From: Armatimonadota bacterium
GTDB taxonomy: Bacteria; Armatimonadota; UBA5829; JAUSEB01
Direction of reading: 5' to 3'
Length of the DNA: 64,000 bases
NCBI GenBank assembly: GCA_030649165.1
Contig: JAUSGG010000056.1
Span: forward strand, 1 to 64,000
In this document: positions 52,590 to 62,275 of the stretch, piece by piece
Layout: every line of letters begins with the position of its first letter
Position numbering within the stretch: position 1 is the stretch's first letter
Notes under the pieces: generated by a model
Told to the model about the DNA's origin: nothing
The model's database searches: none
Seen by the model: only the letters and a program-made list of their open reading frames with translations
Position numbers and translations under genes: made by a program

Positions 52590-53609
52590 CTACGCTCCTA
52601 TCTCCACTCTTTGCTTGGTCTTCGCGCTCTCTGTGGCGCCGAAGACCATCGCCAGGCTCTTGATGTTATCCGTGCAGACGGTTTCCGGCTCTTTTCCCTC
52701 GCGCAGGGCCGTCATCATAGCATCCATACAACCGTCGTGACCCACGAGGCGCGTGTCCAGAGGCTGTATAGTGATACGGTCGTGCTTGTAGATGAAGCCA
52801 TCGGGGGCCGACACCACCTCGGCGATGATCTCATTTGCCCCATTCCATTTGGAGCTGCCTTTGGATCCCTGGACGCGCCACTCGCTCTCCCAGGACGTAT
52901 TCAGCCCCTCCGCGCACCAGGAGCCTCGATAGGTGAAGACGACATCGTTGGTCATTTCAAACATGCAGACCGCGGAGGCGTGGCCCTTGTACCAGGAGCC
53001 TTTGGGATTGTACTCATGGCAGTAGACGGCGATCGGGTCCTCGCCGCAGATGAACCGCGCCTGGTCGAACGTATGAATGGCCATATCGAGCACGAGCGGG
53101 CTGTCCATGGCGTCTCGGAAGCCGCCGAAATGCGCGCCTAGGTAGAAATCGGCGTTGACAGTAGAGATATCCCCGATCAGGCGGTCATCCAAGGCTTTGC
53201 GCAGCCCGCGCATCTGAGGAAGATAGCGCCGGTTCTGCATCACCGCGTAGAGTTTCCCCGAGGCTTTGGCGGCGGCGACCATCTCTTTCGCTCGCTCCAT
53301 GCTGTCGGCGAGCGGCTTCTCGCCAAAAACGTGGCAGCCTGCCTTCAGCGCCGCTAGAGTCACTTCGTGGTGAGCGGCGGGCACGGTGACGTCGAATACG
53401 ATGTCCGGCTTCGCCATAGACAGGGCTTGATCGAGGGTGTCGAAGACTACGGATGCGGGCAGACCGTGCCTTTTCGCGCACTCCTCAGCGGTCTGCCTGT
53501 TCAGGTCTACCAGTCCCACGATCTCGAGGTCGGGAGTATTGCCGGCCATGTCTATCCAATGATGGGCCATGCCCCCGCAGCCGACTTGAACTACGCGGTA
53601 CTGTTTCAT
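52590..53609 (-). CDS. Gfo/Idh/MocA-family dehydrogenase
   Basis: 339 residues. N-terminal Rossmann motif VQVGCGGMAHHW (about 6-17), and GCHVFGEKPLADS, the EKP motif of this family (about 96). The C-terminal domain holds LVLDMAIHTFDQARFICG, with the His of the active site. It probably oxidises or epimerises a sugar or inositol with NAD(P). The ATG at 53609 follows AGGAGG; the open frame to 53711 reads into gatggtttgatgg repeats. Confidence 0.92.
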   Translation of the reverse strand: MKQYRVVQVGCGGMAHHWIDMAGNTPDLEIVGLVDLNRQTAEECAKRHGLPASVVFDTLDQALSMAKPDIVFDVTVPAAHHEVTLAALKAGCHVFGEKPLADSMERAKEMVAAAKASGKLYAVMQNRRYLPQMRGLRKALDDRLIGDISTVNADFYLGAHFGGFRDAMDSPLVLDMAIHTFDQARFICGEDPIAVYCHEYNPKGSWYKGHASAVCMFEMTNDVVFTYRGSWCAEGLNTSWESEWRVQGSKGSSKWNGANEIIAEVVSAPDGFIYKHDRITIQPLDTRLVGHDGCMDAMMTALREGKEPETVCTDNIKSLAMVFGATESAKTKQRVEIGA

Positions 53610-53996
53610 AGCTGCCTCCTGCATGCCTATTGTAGCGGAAGGCAGGGGCCCGCGTCCACTCGATGGTTTGATGGTGTGATGGTTTGATGGGTTTGATGGT
53701 TGATGGTTCATGGTTGTGGGCTGCCGATCGTCAGGTCAGATCAGTCCGATCGGTCTGATCCGTCTGATCTCCGCTAACGCGAGCGCCTCCTGACCGCGGT
53801 CAGTTGGGTGGACTAACGCCACACCCTGTGTTGCCAGCAGCCCCTGCAATCCCGGTAATCGTACGAGTTGACAGGCAACCTGCCACGTGCAATGATGTGG
53901 TGTTTCCAACAACCGGCAACCAACAACTATCAACCAAAGACGTGGCAGTTGAAACGCCGTAGATAGGGAACCCCTTCGATAGAGGAGGGCGTACAC
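53610..53996. other. Divergent gap with low-complexity DNA and a palindrome
   Basis: From 53661 to 53715 gatggtttgatgg-type units repeat. At 53739-53760 lies the near-perfect palindrome GATCAGtCCGATCGGtCTGATC, with one mismatched pair; it may be an operator. A cgtgcaatgatgtgg region and cggcaaccaacaactatcaacc follow. The AGGAGGG ribosome-binding site of the 53997 gene lies at its end. Confidence 0.5.
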
Positions 53997-54339
53997 ATGG
54001 TGAAGAGGGCGTGTTTCATTGTTTTTGTGGCGGCGCTTTTGGCCGCTTGGGGAGCGGCGTGCGCGGTTTCGCCGGCCGTCTCCAACGTTATGGCAAGCCG
54101 CCGGTCGGACGGGCCTGGTCACCATATACGGCAAGTTCACCAAGACTAGCGATGCGACGTTCACACTGGATGACGGCAGCGGTCTGACAGTGAAGTGCGT
54201 GGTCCCAACCGGGGTAACGACGGACTCCGGTTGGAAGTACGCTGTAGTGACCGGCATATCCTCCTGCGAAAAGGTTGGCGAGGAACTCCAGCGGCTGCTG
54301 CGGGTACGGAACCAGGGCGACATTGTGCCGTTGCTGTAG
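53997..54339 (+). pseudogene. Small secreted OB-like protein with a frameshift
   Basis: An ATG at 53997 with AGGAGGG at good spacing starts a signal peptide (MVKRACFIVFVAALLAAWGAACA). After VSNVMA the frame leaves the family-like sequence. Skipping one base at about 54096 gives AAGRTGLVTIYGKFTKTSDATFTLDDGSG ... CEKVGEELQRLL to a stop at 54339. This matches the OB-like module at the end of the first gene in the window. Corrected length is about 113 residues. It is either a real +1 frameshift or a sequencing error. Confidence 0.65.
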
Positions 54340-54801
54340 GGCCATATAGCAGGGGCCGCGGCGAACCGCAGAATAGTAGCCCATATATGACATGCTCTTC
54401 CCGCCGAAATCCGCACCCTTCGACTCCTGTCCGCTGCGCGAGGGTCTCCTCGCCTGTCCCGGTCTATCGGGAACCCAGCGCAAGCCCCCACCGCCAAGTC
54501 TCCCCCACCCTCCACTCCCTCCACTCCTCCGACTCCTCCGACTCCTCCGCAAACGGTTGAGATAGTTACCTCGTGGGTAAAACGACCTGGGAAGAAGACA
54601 AGCTTTGAGTTGGGTCCTCGCCTCTGGGAGGGGCAACGCTAGAAGCCGCCCACGTCGCTGCAGACGCCGCGGGCGGCTTCTCTCGCAGGGAGGGAAAACC
54701 GCTCTCCTTCTAGGAGAGGGCTGGGGTGAGGTTCCGTCAGGCAGCGTAACGAGCGGTCGTTTGCGCTTTCGGAGGCGGGGGAATAAGTTGGGGGCAGGAG
54801 A
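54340..54801. other. Non-coding gap upstream of aspA with hairpins and repeats
   Basis: Holds a cactcctccgactcctccgactcctccgc minisatellite (54520-54550), then two hairpins in tandem: GCCTCTgggAGGGGC (54621-54635) and a perfect 11-bp stem, AGAAGCCGCCC (54641-54651) with GGGCGGCTTCT (54671-54681). A CTCTCCTtctAGGAGAG repeat follows (54702-54732). The second hairpin could end the upstream transcript or form part of an aspA leader. Confidence 0.5.
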
Positions 54802-56253
54802 ATGAAAATGAGAATCGAGCGAGACGCCCTGGGTGAGAAGGCGGTTCCAGATGAGGCGTATTACGGCGCGCAGACCCAGCGCGCCGTGGAGAATTTCCCG
54901 ATAAGCGGCGGGAGACTCCACAGGCAGATGGTTCGGACGATAGGGCTGGTCAAACTGGCGGCGGCCGAGGTCAATATGGCCCTGGGAGACTTGCCGGCAA
55001 AGATCGGCTCGCGCATCGCCGAGGCGGCGGAGGAGGTCGCGAACGGCAAGTGGGACTCGCAGTTCGTGGTTGACGCCTTCCAGGCCGGCGCCGGGACTTC
55101 ATTCAACATGAACGCAAACGAGGTCATCGCGAACCGCGCGCTTGAGCTTCTGGGAAAGCCGCGCGGCGATTACGGCACAATCCATCCGAACGATGAAGTG
55201 AACATGTCCCAGTCAACAAATGACGTGTTTCCGACGGCGATACGCCTGGCGGCGCTCGTTCTGATCCGCGATCGCTTGCTGCCGGGCTTGACCAGTCTGG
55301 AAGAGGAACTGCGGAAGAAAGCGGCGGAGTTCGACGGCATTGTGAAGGCGGGCCGGACCCATCTGCAGGACGCGGTCCCGATCAGGCTCGGTCAGGAGTT
55401 CGGCGGGTACGCTCAGGCCGTCGCCGATGGAATCGACGCCATAAAGAGCGCGGCCCGGGGCCTCAGGCGGCTCGGCATCGGGGGAACCGCGGTCGGCACG
55501 GGGATCAATACTCATCCGAAATATCGGGAGAGGGTCATCCGCAGGCTGAGAGAGCTTACGGGACTGCCGCTTCAGCCCGCGGGAAATTTGTTCGAGGTGA
55601 CTCAGAGCGCGGCCGATCTCGCGCGTGTTTCCGCGGCGCTGAGAGGGCTGGCGTTGGAACTGATCAGGATATCGAACGATCTCCGCCTGCTTGGCTCCGG
55701 TCCTAGGACGGGTCTGGCGGAGATAAACCTCCCCGCGGTGCAGCCCGGATCGTCGATTATGCCGGGCAAAGTGAACCCTTCGATGGCCGAGATGCTGGCG
55801 ATGGTGTGTTTCGAGGTGGTGGGGAACGACCTGACGATCGCGATGGCGACTCAGGCGGGGCAACTCGATCTCAACGTGATGACGCCGGTGATCGCCCACG
55901 ACCTGCTGCAGTCGATCGAGATTTTGGGAAATGCGTCTTTAATGGTTGCGACTTCCTGCGTTCGCGGAATCACGGCGAATGAAGCAAGGTGCGGAGAGTA
56001 TGCCGAAAAGAGCGTCGCCCTCGTCACGGCGCTCTCGCCCAGGATCGGATACGCCAAAGCCGCCGAGATAGTGAAGGAAGCCGTGAATACGGACAAGAGC
56101 CTTTTGGAAGTGGCCCGAAATCGCCTCGAACTGACCGAGGAAGATCTCAGAAAGGTCCTGGAGCCTCTGCATTTGACGGAGCTTTCCGATTGCGTCGGCG
56201 AGTCCGCCGGAGATGGCGAAGCAGGGAATGTAGCAGCAGACAGTGAACAGTAA
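54802..56253 (+). CDS. aspA: Aspartate ammonia-lyase (AspA; class II fumarase family)
   Basis: 483 residues. Signature loop GSSIMPGKVNP (about 319-329) with the catalytic Ser; also GAGTSFNMNANEVIANRAL, SQSTNDVFPTA and THLQDAVPI. AspA and fumarase C share these; I prefer AspA because of the VDAFQAGAGTSFNMN and GEYAEKSVALVTAL patterns, but FumC is not excluded. It makes fumarate and ammonia from aspartate. The last residues (DSEQ) and stop are encoded by the GTGAACAGTGAACG minisatellite. Confidence 0.9.
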   Translation: MKMRIERDALGEKAVPDEAYYGAQTQRAVENFPISGGRLHRQMVRTIGLVKLAAAEVNMALGDLPAKIGSRIAEAAEEVANGKWDSQFVVDAFQAGAGTSFNMNANEVIANRALELLGKPRGDYGTIHPNDEVNMSQSTNDVFPTAIRLAALVLIRDRLLPGLTSLEEELRKKAAEFDGIVKAGRTHLQDAVPIRLGQEFGGYAQAVADGIDAIKSAARGLRRLGIGGTAVGTGINTHPKYRERVIRRLRELTGLPLQPAGNLFEVTQSAADLARVSAALRGLALELIRISNDLRLLGSGPRTGLAEINLPAVQPGSSIMPGKVNPSMAEMLAMVCFEVVGNDLTIAMATQAGQLDLNVMTPVIAHDLLQSIEILGNASLMVATSCVRGITANEARCGEYAEKSVALVTALSPRIGYAKAAEIVKEAVNTDKSLLEVARNRLELTEEDLRKVLEPLHLTELSDCVGESAGDGEAGNVAADSEQ

Positions 56254-56290
56254 ACAGTGAACGGTGAACAGTGAGCAGTGAGCAGTGAAC
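56241..56290. repeat. GTGAACAGTGAACG minisatellite between aspA and nuoB
   Basis: cagtaaacagtgaacggtgaacagtgagcagtgagcagtg tract. It provides the end of aspA and fills the 38-bp gap to nuoB, where a ribosome-binding site should be. Confidence 0.8.
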
Positions 56291-56291
56291 C

Positions 56292-56798
56292 GTGGCGGAG
56301 AGGCTGGAGGTTGATCGGGAGAGTTTCGCGATGATCGTGCCTGGGGTGGCGTTTGCAAATCTCGAAGACGTTCTGAGGTGGGCCCAGAAGTATTCTCTGT
56401 GGCCCCTTATGTATGGGCTGGCGTGCTGCGCGCTTGAAATGATGGCCACGGCGGCGTCGCGATTCGATCTCGCGCGGTTCGGGGCCGAGGTGTTCCGGCC
56501 TTCGCCAAGGCAGGCGGATCTGATGATCGTGGCCGGCAGGGTGTCCATCAAGATGGCGCCGGTCCTGAAAAGGCTGTACGATCAGATGGCGGAGCCGAAA
56601 TGGGTGTTGTCTATGGGCGCGTGCGCCTCCACGGCGGGCGTCTTCAACAATTACGGGCTGCTGCAGGGGGTAGACAAGATCGTTCCGGTGGACATCTACG
56701 TGCCGGGCTGCCCGCCCAGTCCTGACGTGCTGCTGGACGGCCTGCTTAAGCTGCAGGCGAAGATTGCGCGTGGGGAGGCTCCCGGTACCGGCCGATGA
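56292..56798 (+). CDS. nuoB: NADH-quinone oxidoreductase subunit B
   Basis: 168 residues from a GTG. Ligands of the N2 4Fe-4S cluster are present: CC in [10 protein letters not shown] (about 41), Cys in MGACAS (about 106) and Cys in VPGCPPSP (about 136). NuoB links the hydrophilic arm to quinone reduction. No clear ribosome-binding site; a minisatellite precedes it. It overlaps nuoCD by ATGA. Confidence 0.96.
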   Translation: MAERLEVDRESFAMIVPGVAFANLEDVLRWAQKYSLWPLMYGLACCALEMMATAASRFDLARFGAEVFRPSPRQADLMIVAGRVSIKMAPVLKRLYDQMAEPKWVLSMGACASTAGVFNNYGLLQGVDKIVPVDIYVPGCPPSPDVLLDGLLKLQAKIARGEAPGTGR

Positions 56799-58585
56799 CA
56801 GTCACTGACGAACTGATCACGTCCGAAAGCTTCGATCGACTCCTTGCTGAGGCCAAGGCTCTGTCGCGCCGAGAAGAGGGCAGAGAGATAACGCTCAAGT
56901 GCGAGCCGGCGGAGATCGTCCGGCTGGCGGGCGTCTTCCGAGACGACCCGGAACTCAGGTTCAGCTTCCTGAGCGACATCGTATACGTCGATCACTACGG
57001 TCAGCCGGGCAACGGCGCCAGGTTCGAGCTAATATACCGCGCATACAACCTCGACGATTACCGACGAATCCACATCAGAGTCCCGGTCCCCGATGGGCAG
57101 TCGGTGGACTCCGTGGCGGGGATTTGGCCGGCGGCCAATTGGTACGAGCGCGAAGCGTTCGACCTGATGGGCTTCCGGTTCGCCAACCATCCCGATCCGC
57201 GGCGGATTCTGCTGCCGAGCGCGTTCGCAGGCCATCCACTCCGCAAGGACTTCCCGATCGGCGGTGAGGAGGTCCAATTCAGCGTCAACTGGGGCGAAAT
57301 CGAGCCGCAGGAGACCATGCTGGACCAATGCTTCGAGGGGATGACCTGGAAGGAGTACGTCGAACGCGGTGACGACATAGAGACTGAGGCCGGCGCAAGC
57401 CCGCTTCGGAAATGGGCCGAAGAGGACAGGATGATCATCAATATGGGACCCCAGCACCCGAGCACGCACGGAGTGCTGAGGCTGGCGCTGGCCCTGGAAG
57501 GTGAGACCGTCCTGGACGCGGCCTGTGACATTGGGTTCCTGCACACCGGCATCGAGAAGAGCGCCGAGCAGTTGATGTTCCAGCAGGCGCTGACGCTCAC
57601 CGACCGTATGGACTATGCCGGTCCGCTGGGCGACAATCTCGCGTACGTGCTCTCTGTCGAGAAGCTGCTGGGGATAGAGGTCCCGCCGAGAGCCCAGGCG
57701 CTCCGGGTCATGCTGGCCGAACTTACGCGCATCGCCAGTCATTTGCTGTTCCTCGGCACGCACGCGCTTGAACTTGGCGCGGTGAGCGTGTTCCTGTACT
57801 GTTTTCAGGACAGGGAGCAAATCCTCGACATATTCGAGCTCGCGTCCGGCGTCAGGTTGATGACCAGTTACATCAACATCGGCGGCCTGCGTGACGATAT
57901 TCCCGAAGGGTTCAGCGCGAAAGTCCGCGAGTTCCTGGAGTATCTTCCGCCGAAACTGGTCGAATACCACGCGCTTCTGACGCGAAACCCGATCTGGTTG
58001 GAGCGAACCCGCGGTGTCGGCGTTATCAGCGTCGAAGACGGGATCCGAATGGGGGTCAGCGGCGCGAACATAAGAGGCTCCGGCCTGAAATGGGACGTTC
58101 GCAAGGCCTGGCCTTACTCCGGCTACGAGAACTACGACTTCGAGATACCGACCGGCTCCAACGGCGACGTATACGACCGGTATCTCGTGCGGATGGAGGA
58201 GATGCGCCAGAGCCTGAGAATCGTCAGACAGGCGCTCGACAACTTGCCCGGCGGAGACTACCGCATATCGGATTACAAGATCGTTCTTCCGCCGCGCGAC
58301 AGGCTGGCGGTGAGTATGGAGGCCGTTATTCATCACTTCCTGGTGGCGTCTCGCGGGTTCGACGTGCCCGCTGGTGACGCGTACGTGAGCACGGAAAGCG
58401 CGCGGGGCGAGATGGGATTCCACGTCGTAAGCCACGGCGGGCCGAAACCCTGGAGGATGAAAATGCGCCCGCCGTCGTTCGCCACGCTTCAGGCGCTGCC
58501 CAAGATGGTGACGGGAGGAATGTTGGCCGATGTCGTTGCGACGGTGGGGAGTATCGATATCATACTGGGCGAGGTGGATCGGTGA
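56795..58585 (+). CDS. nuoCD: NADH-quinone oxidoreductase, fused subunits C and D
   Basis: 596 residues: a NuoC part (about 1-190, with [24 protein letters not shown]) fused to a NuoD part (about 205-596, starting [19 protein letters not shown]). The NuoD end has [39 protein letters not shown]. The fusion is known from enterobacteria and other groups. nuoA lies neither upstream (aspA is there), nor are nuoE to nuoN downstream, so the complex I genes are split or have been interrupted. Confidence 0.96.
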   Translation: MTVTDELITSESFDRLLAEAKALSRREEGREITLKCEPAEIVRLAGVFRDDPELRFSFLSDIVYVDHYGQPGNGARFELIYRAYNLDDYRRIHIRVPVPDGQSVDSVAGIWPAANWYEREAFDLMGFRFANHPDPRRILLPSAFAGHPLRKDFPIGGEEVQFSVNWGEIEPQETMLDQCFEGMTWKEYVERGDDIETEAGASPLRKWAEEDRMIINMGPQHPSTHGVLRLALALEGETVLDAACDIGFLHTGIEKSAEQLMFQQALTLTDRMDYAGPLGDNLAYVLSVEKLLGIEVPPRAQALRVMLAELTRIASHLLFLGTHALELGAVSVFLYCFQDREQILDIFELASGVRLMTSYINIGGLRDDIPEGFSAKVREFLEYLPPKLVEYHALLTRNPIWLERTRGVGVISVEDGIRMGVSGANIRGSGLKWDVRKAWPYSGYENYDFEIPTGSNGDVYDRYLVRMEEMRQSLRIVRQALDNLPGGDYRISDYKIVLPPRDRLAVSMEAVIHHFLVASRGFDVPAGDAYVSTESARGEMGFHVVSHGGPKPWRMKMRPPSFATLQALPKMVTGGMLADVVATVGSIDIILGEVDR

Positions 58586-58756
58586 GCAGGGCTACGAGGT
58601 CTTAGTTAACCAATTGTTACTATGGCCTGCTTACTAGCCGGCTTAATAAACTAAAACGGCGATTTGGTTTACTATGGGTTTCGATTACGGGTGACGGCAA
58701 GGTTGTCCGACGTGAACTGAGACGACGACTGAAGGGAAAGCCTGCCTAGTTGCCTA

Positions 58757-61700
58757 ATGCTGTACCGCCGATGTTACTCCGACCACATCGGCCTGCTTGA
58801 TTCAGAGCTATCACAGGAGAGGCCCATCTTGGAGCTTCGTGAAGGCCAGATCGTCACAGGACCATTCTTTAGCGAGCCGATGCGGATCGTCACCGCGAAA
58901 CCGGCGGGCGATGGCACGTGGGTTGTCGGACTGGTGGGATTGCAGACAAGTCGATTTCGCGAAGTGCCCCTGGGCCCCAGCGAGCTTTCGCTTCTGCATG
59001 TCAACGAGGCCGAATATTCCTATGACGGCGACGGCAGCCTCCTCCGCTTGGGCCTACAATCGCACGCGCTCGGCATCGCTTATGAGTTCGATCCGTACTT
59101 CGGGCTTTCTATATCCCGCGTTGACCCACTCCCCCACCAGTTGGAGGCCGTCTACGACTACCTGCTGAAGCTCGCCAGTGTCAAGTTCCTGCTCGCGGAT
59201 GACGCCGGAGCAGGAAAAACGATTATGGCCGGGTTGCTCGTCAAGGAGTTGAAGCTGCGCGGGCTCGCGGATCGCATATTGATTGTCTGCCCCGCCAACC
59301 TGACTTTTCAGTGGCAGCGGGAGCTTACCGAGAAATTCGACGAGAAGTTCCGGGTTTGTGCGGGATCGGACGTCAAGAACCAGTTCGGCCTGAATGAATG
59401 GATGGAAACCCCGCAGATTATCACGTCGCTGGACCTCGCTAAACGCGATGACATACTGCCGGGTCTGAGGCAGTGCCGATGGAACCTCGTGATTGTGGAT
59501 GAGGCCCACAGAATGTCTGCCGCGTCACACGACAAGAAGAGCCTGCGCTACAAACTCGGCGAATTGCTGCGGGATCGCACCGATAATATGCTGCTCTTAA
59601 CCGCGACGCCGCACAAAGGGGATCCGGAAAACTTCACGCTTTTCCTGCGGCTTCTGGACGAGGATGCCTTCGCCGATGTTCGCTCGATACGGCAGGCCAT
59701 GGACAACCGCCGCGCGCCCTTCTATCTCCGTCGCACGAAAGAGGCCATGGTATACTTCCCGGAGCTTCAGCCCGACGGAACCTGGGCGACAAAGAAGATA
59801 TTCACTAAACGGATTCCACACACTGTGGCCTTCGGGATCGACGGCGCCGAATTCCGGCTGTACACGGACGTAACTAGGTTCGTCAAGAAGCAGTCCGCTG
59901 CCGCGGCGGCCCGCGGAAACGATCGCGCGGCCCGAGCAGTTGGATTTCTTATGACTCTGTATCAGCGTCGGTTGGCCTCCAGCGCTTACGCCATACAAAG
60001 GTCACTTGAAAACCGCGCCAGGAAGCTGCAGGAGAATCTGAAGAAAGCCAAAGAACTTGCGGATACCGCCCCTCCTGACATTCCCGATCCGGAAGAAATG
60101 GAGGAGATGGAGGACAGCGAACGCGAGCAGATCGAGTCCATACTCAATGCGATTACCATAACCAGAAGCCCTGAACTCATCACCCAGGAGACCGATGAGC
60201 TGCTCGGCCTCGCGTCTCAGGCGGAAAAGGTGAAGCTGGCCGGGGAGGAAGCCAAACTCTCCCGGCTGAAAAGCCTTCTTACCGATGAGGGTTTCTTCAA
60301 CGAGCCTGGCAAGAGGCTGCTCATCTTCACGGAGTTCAAGGACACGCTGCACTATCTAGCTGGCAAGGGGGCCGGGGTTGTCGGTAAGCTCGAGGAATGG
60401 GGTTTCAAGGTCGGGGTCATACATGGCGGGATGCGGCCCGGCTCACGTGACGATCCCGGCACCAGACTCTACACCGAACAGCAGTTCAAGGACGGAGCTA
60501 TCCAGATATTGGTGGCGACCGAAGCCGCCGGCGAGGGGATCAACCTGCAGTGCTGCCACATCATGTTCAACTACGATATTCCCTGGAATCCCAATCGCCT
60601 GGAACAGCGCATGGGCCGAATCCATCGCTACGGTCAGACCCAGGACTGCCTGATCTTCAATTTCGTGGCGGCGAACACCGTCGAAGGGGCGGTGCTGAAC
60701 AAGCTCCTCGACAAGCTGCAGGAGATTCGTGACGCGCTCGACGATGACGCCGTCTTCAACGTCGTCGGCGAGGTTCTGCCGTCCTCCCAGATCCACCGAA
60801 TATTCCGGGACTACTACGCCGGGAAGCTGGGGGATGCGGACCTGGAAGAGGAAATCCTCGGTCCCAATCAGGTCGAGCGGTATAGATCCGTGTGTCAGAG
60901 CGCCTTGGAGGGTCTGGCCTCGAAGAGGCTGAACCTGGCGATGCTGGTCGAGCGCCGCGCGCTTGCGAAAGAACGGCGGCTGGTGCCGGAGACGATTGCC
61001 CGCTTCCTCAAGGATGCGAGCGCCTACGTGCCGATGACACTCCGGTCTGCCTCATCATCATCGCACACCTTCGACGGCATCACAACCCCTCCTGTTCTGC
61101 GCCGCTACAGCGAGGACCCCGGATGGAAGCTTGCGGCGGTCGCCAGCAGGTATCCTCCCTTCTCCACCGATAGAAAAGCCGCCGAAGACGCCAAACTGGA
61201 ATGGGTTACGCCGGGGCATCCGCTCTTTGAGGCGATTCGGCGGCACGTGGCGGCCGGCTCACAGGAGTGTTTTGCGCAGGGCGCCTGTTTCTATTCACTG
61301 GACCACGATAAGCCGGCGCGTCTGGATTTCTTCCGCGCGCAGGTCGTAGACGGCCTGGGTCACGTGATACACGAGCGACTGTTCGTGGTGGAGATGGCGG
61401 AAGAGGGCGAGCCATGCCTGCGGGAACCGGGGATCCTGGGAAACATGCAACCGGCGCCACCGTCCCACGCACAGGATGTCATTGACGGGATCGGCGCTGA
61501 AGCCTGGCTGCGCGAGCGCGCTCTGACTCCGTTCCTTGAAGAAGTACGGCAGGAACGCGTCGCGGAAGTCGAACGGATCGCGGAGCACGTGGAGCTTTCG
61601 CTTGGTGAGCTTATCCAGAGGGAAGACGAGCTTATCGGAAGGTTCTCCGAAGCGGCCGAGCGGGGCGACGACGGCGCGGCCGGCAACCTGAAACAGGCGG

Positions 61701-62275
61701 AGGACCGGCAGACCGACGTCATCCACAGACGTGACCGCAGGCGCAGAGAACTGGAGAGGCAGCGGTCGCTGCTGCTGCAGAGCGTCGAACGGATCACCAG
61801 CGTCATGATTCTGCCGCATCCCGACAGGGACCGTCCCGATGTGCGGAATCTCAAGCCTGATCCCGAAACCGAGGCCATAGCGATGCGCGTCGCCGCGGAG
61901 TACGAGGAAGCCGCCGGACGAACCGTAACCGACGTTCACGAGAAGAACCTCGGATACGATCTGACCAGCCTCGACACCAGTACCGGCGATCTGAGGCTGA
62001 TAGAGGTGAAAGGCATAGCGGCCGAGACCGGAACCGTCTGTCTCTCTCCAAACGAGAAGCGCGTCGCGGAAGACCGCCCAGATTGCTACTGGCTCTATGT
62101 GGTGACCAACTGCAAGACAGAGCCTCGCCTTCAGGAACCAGTCTTCGACCCGGCGCGGCTTGGGTGGCGCGAGGTCAGCAAAGTGCACCACTATCAGCTT
62201 TCCGTTTCGGCCATGGGAAAGGCTATGACACTTCACGAACCGCGCGGTAGCTACGGCAAGGGGCAAGAGAAATGA
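58757..62275 (+). CDS. SNF2-type helicase with C-terminal DUF3883-like segment (DrmD-like)
   Basis: 1172 residues. Walker A DDAGAGKTIMAGLL (about 147), DEAH in VIVDEAHRMSA (about 247), motif III LLTATPHKGD, helicase C part VATEAAGEGINLQ and IPWNPNRLEQRMGRIHRYGQ (about 587-628), then a long helical region. The C-terminal region has HEKNLGYDLTSLDTSTGDLRLIEVKG, the DUF3883-like pattern with a nuclease-like ExK. This matches DrmD of class 1 DISARM and related defence helicases. The next gene is an adenine methylase, joined by ATGA. Start: the ATG at 58757 has no good ribosome-binding site; the TTG at 58829 with AGGAGAGG is a credible alternative. Its insertion-like place after a truncated nuo cluster supports an accessory origin. 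Confidence 0.9.
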   Translation: MLYRRCYSDHIGLLDSELSQERPILELREGQIVTGPFFSEPMRIVTAKPAGDGTWVVGLVGLQTSRFREVPLGPSELSLLHVNEAEYSYDGDGSLLRLGLQSHALGIAYEFDPYFGLSISRVDPLPHQLEAVYDYLLKLASVKFLLADDAGAGKTIMAGLLVKELKLRGLADRILIVCPANLTFQWQRELTEKFDEKFRVCAGSDVKNQFGLNEWMETPQIITSLDLAKRDDILPGLRQCRWNLVIVDEAHRMSAASHDKKSLRYKLGELLRDRTDNMLLLTATPHKGDPENFTLFLRLLDEDAFADVRSIRQAMDNRRAPFYLRRTKEAMVYFPELQPDGTWATKKIFTKRIPHTVAFGIDGAEFRLYTDVTRFVKKQSAAAAARGNDRAARAVGFLMTLYQRRLASSAYAIQRSLENRARKLQENLKKAKELADTAPPDIPDPEEMEEMEDSEREQIESILNAITITRSPELITQETDELLGLASQAEKVKLAGEEAKLSRLKSLLTDEGFFNEPGKRLLIFTEFKDTLHYLAGKGAGVVGKLEEWGFKVGVIHGGMRPGSRDDPGTRLYTEQQFKDGAIQILVATEAAGEGINLQCCHIMFNYDIPWNPNRLEQRMGRIHRYGQTQDCLIFNFVAANTVEGAVLNKLLDKLQEIRDALDDDAVFNVVGEVLPSSQIHRIFRDYYAGKLGDADLEEEILGPNQVERYRSVCQSALEGLASKRLNLAMLVERRALAKERRLVPETIARFLKDASAYVPMTLRSASSSSHTFDGITTPPVLRRYSEDPGWKLAAVASRYPPFSTDRKAAEDAKLEWVTPGHPLFEAIRRHVAAGSQECFAQGACFYSLDHDKPARLDFFRAQVVDGLGHVIHERLFVVEMAEEGEPCLREPGILGNMQPAPPSHAQDVIDGIGAEAWLRERALTPFLEEVRQERVAEVERIAEHVELSLGELIQREDELIGRFSEAAERGDDGAAGNLKQAEDRQTDVIHRRDRRRRELERQRSLLLQSVERITSVMILPHPDRDRPDVRNLKPDPETEAIAMRVAAEYEEAAGRTVTDVHEKNLGYDLTSLDTSTGDLRLIEVKGIAAETGTVCLSPNEKRVAEDRPDCYWLYVVTNCKTEPRLQEPVFDPARLGWREVSKVHHYQLSVSAMGKAMTLHEPRGSYGKGQEK

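Noticed and set aside
53736-54524. 262-codon minus-strand frame
   Set aside because: It runs through repeats and the frameshifted small gene; Arg/Pro-rich without motif.
57029-58435. 468-codon frame opposite nuoCD
   Set aside because: Antisense shadow of a clear complex I gene.
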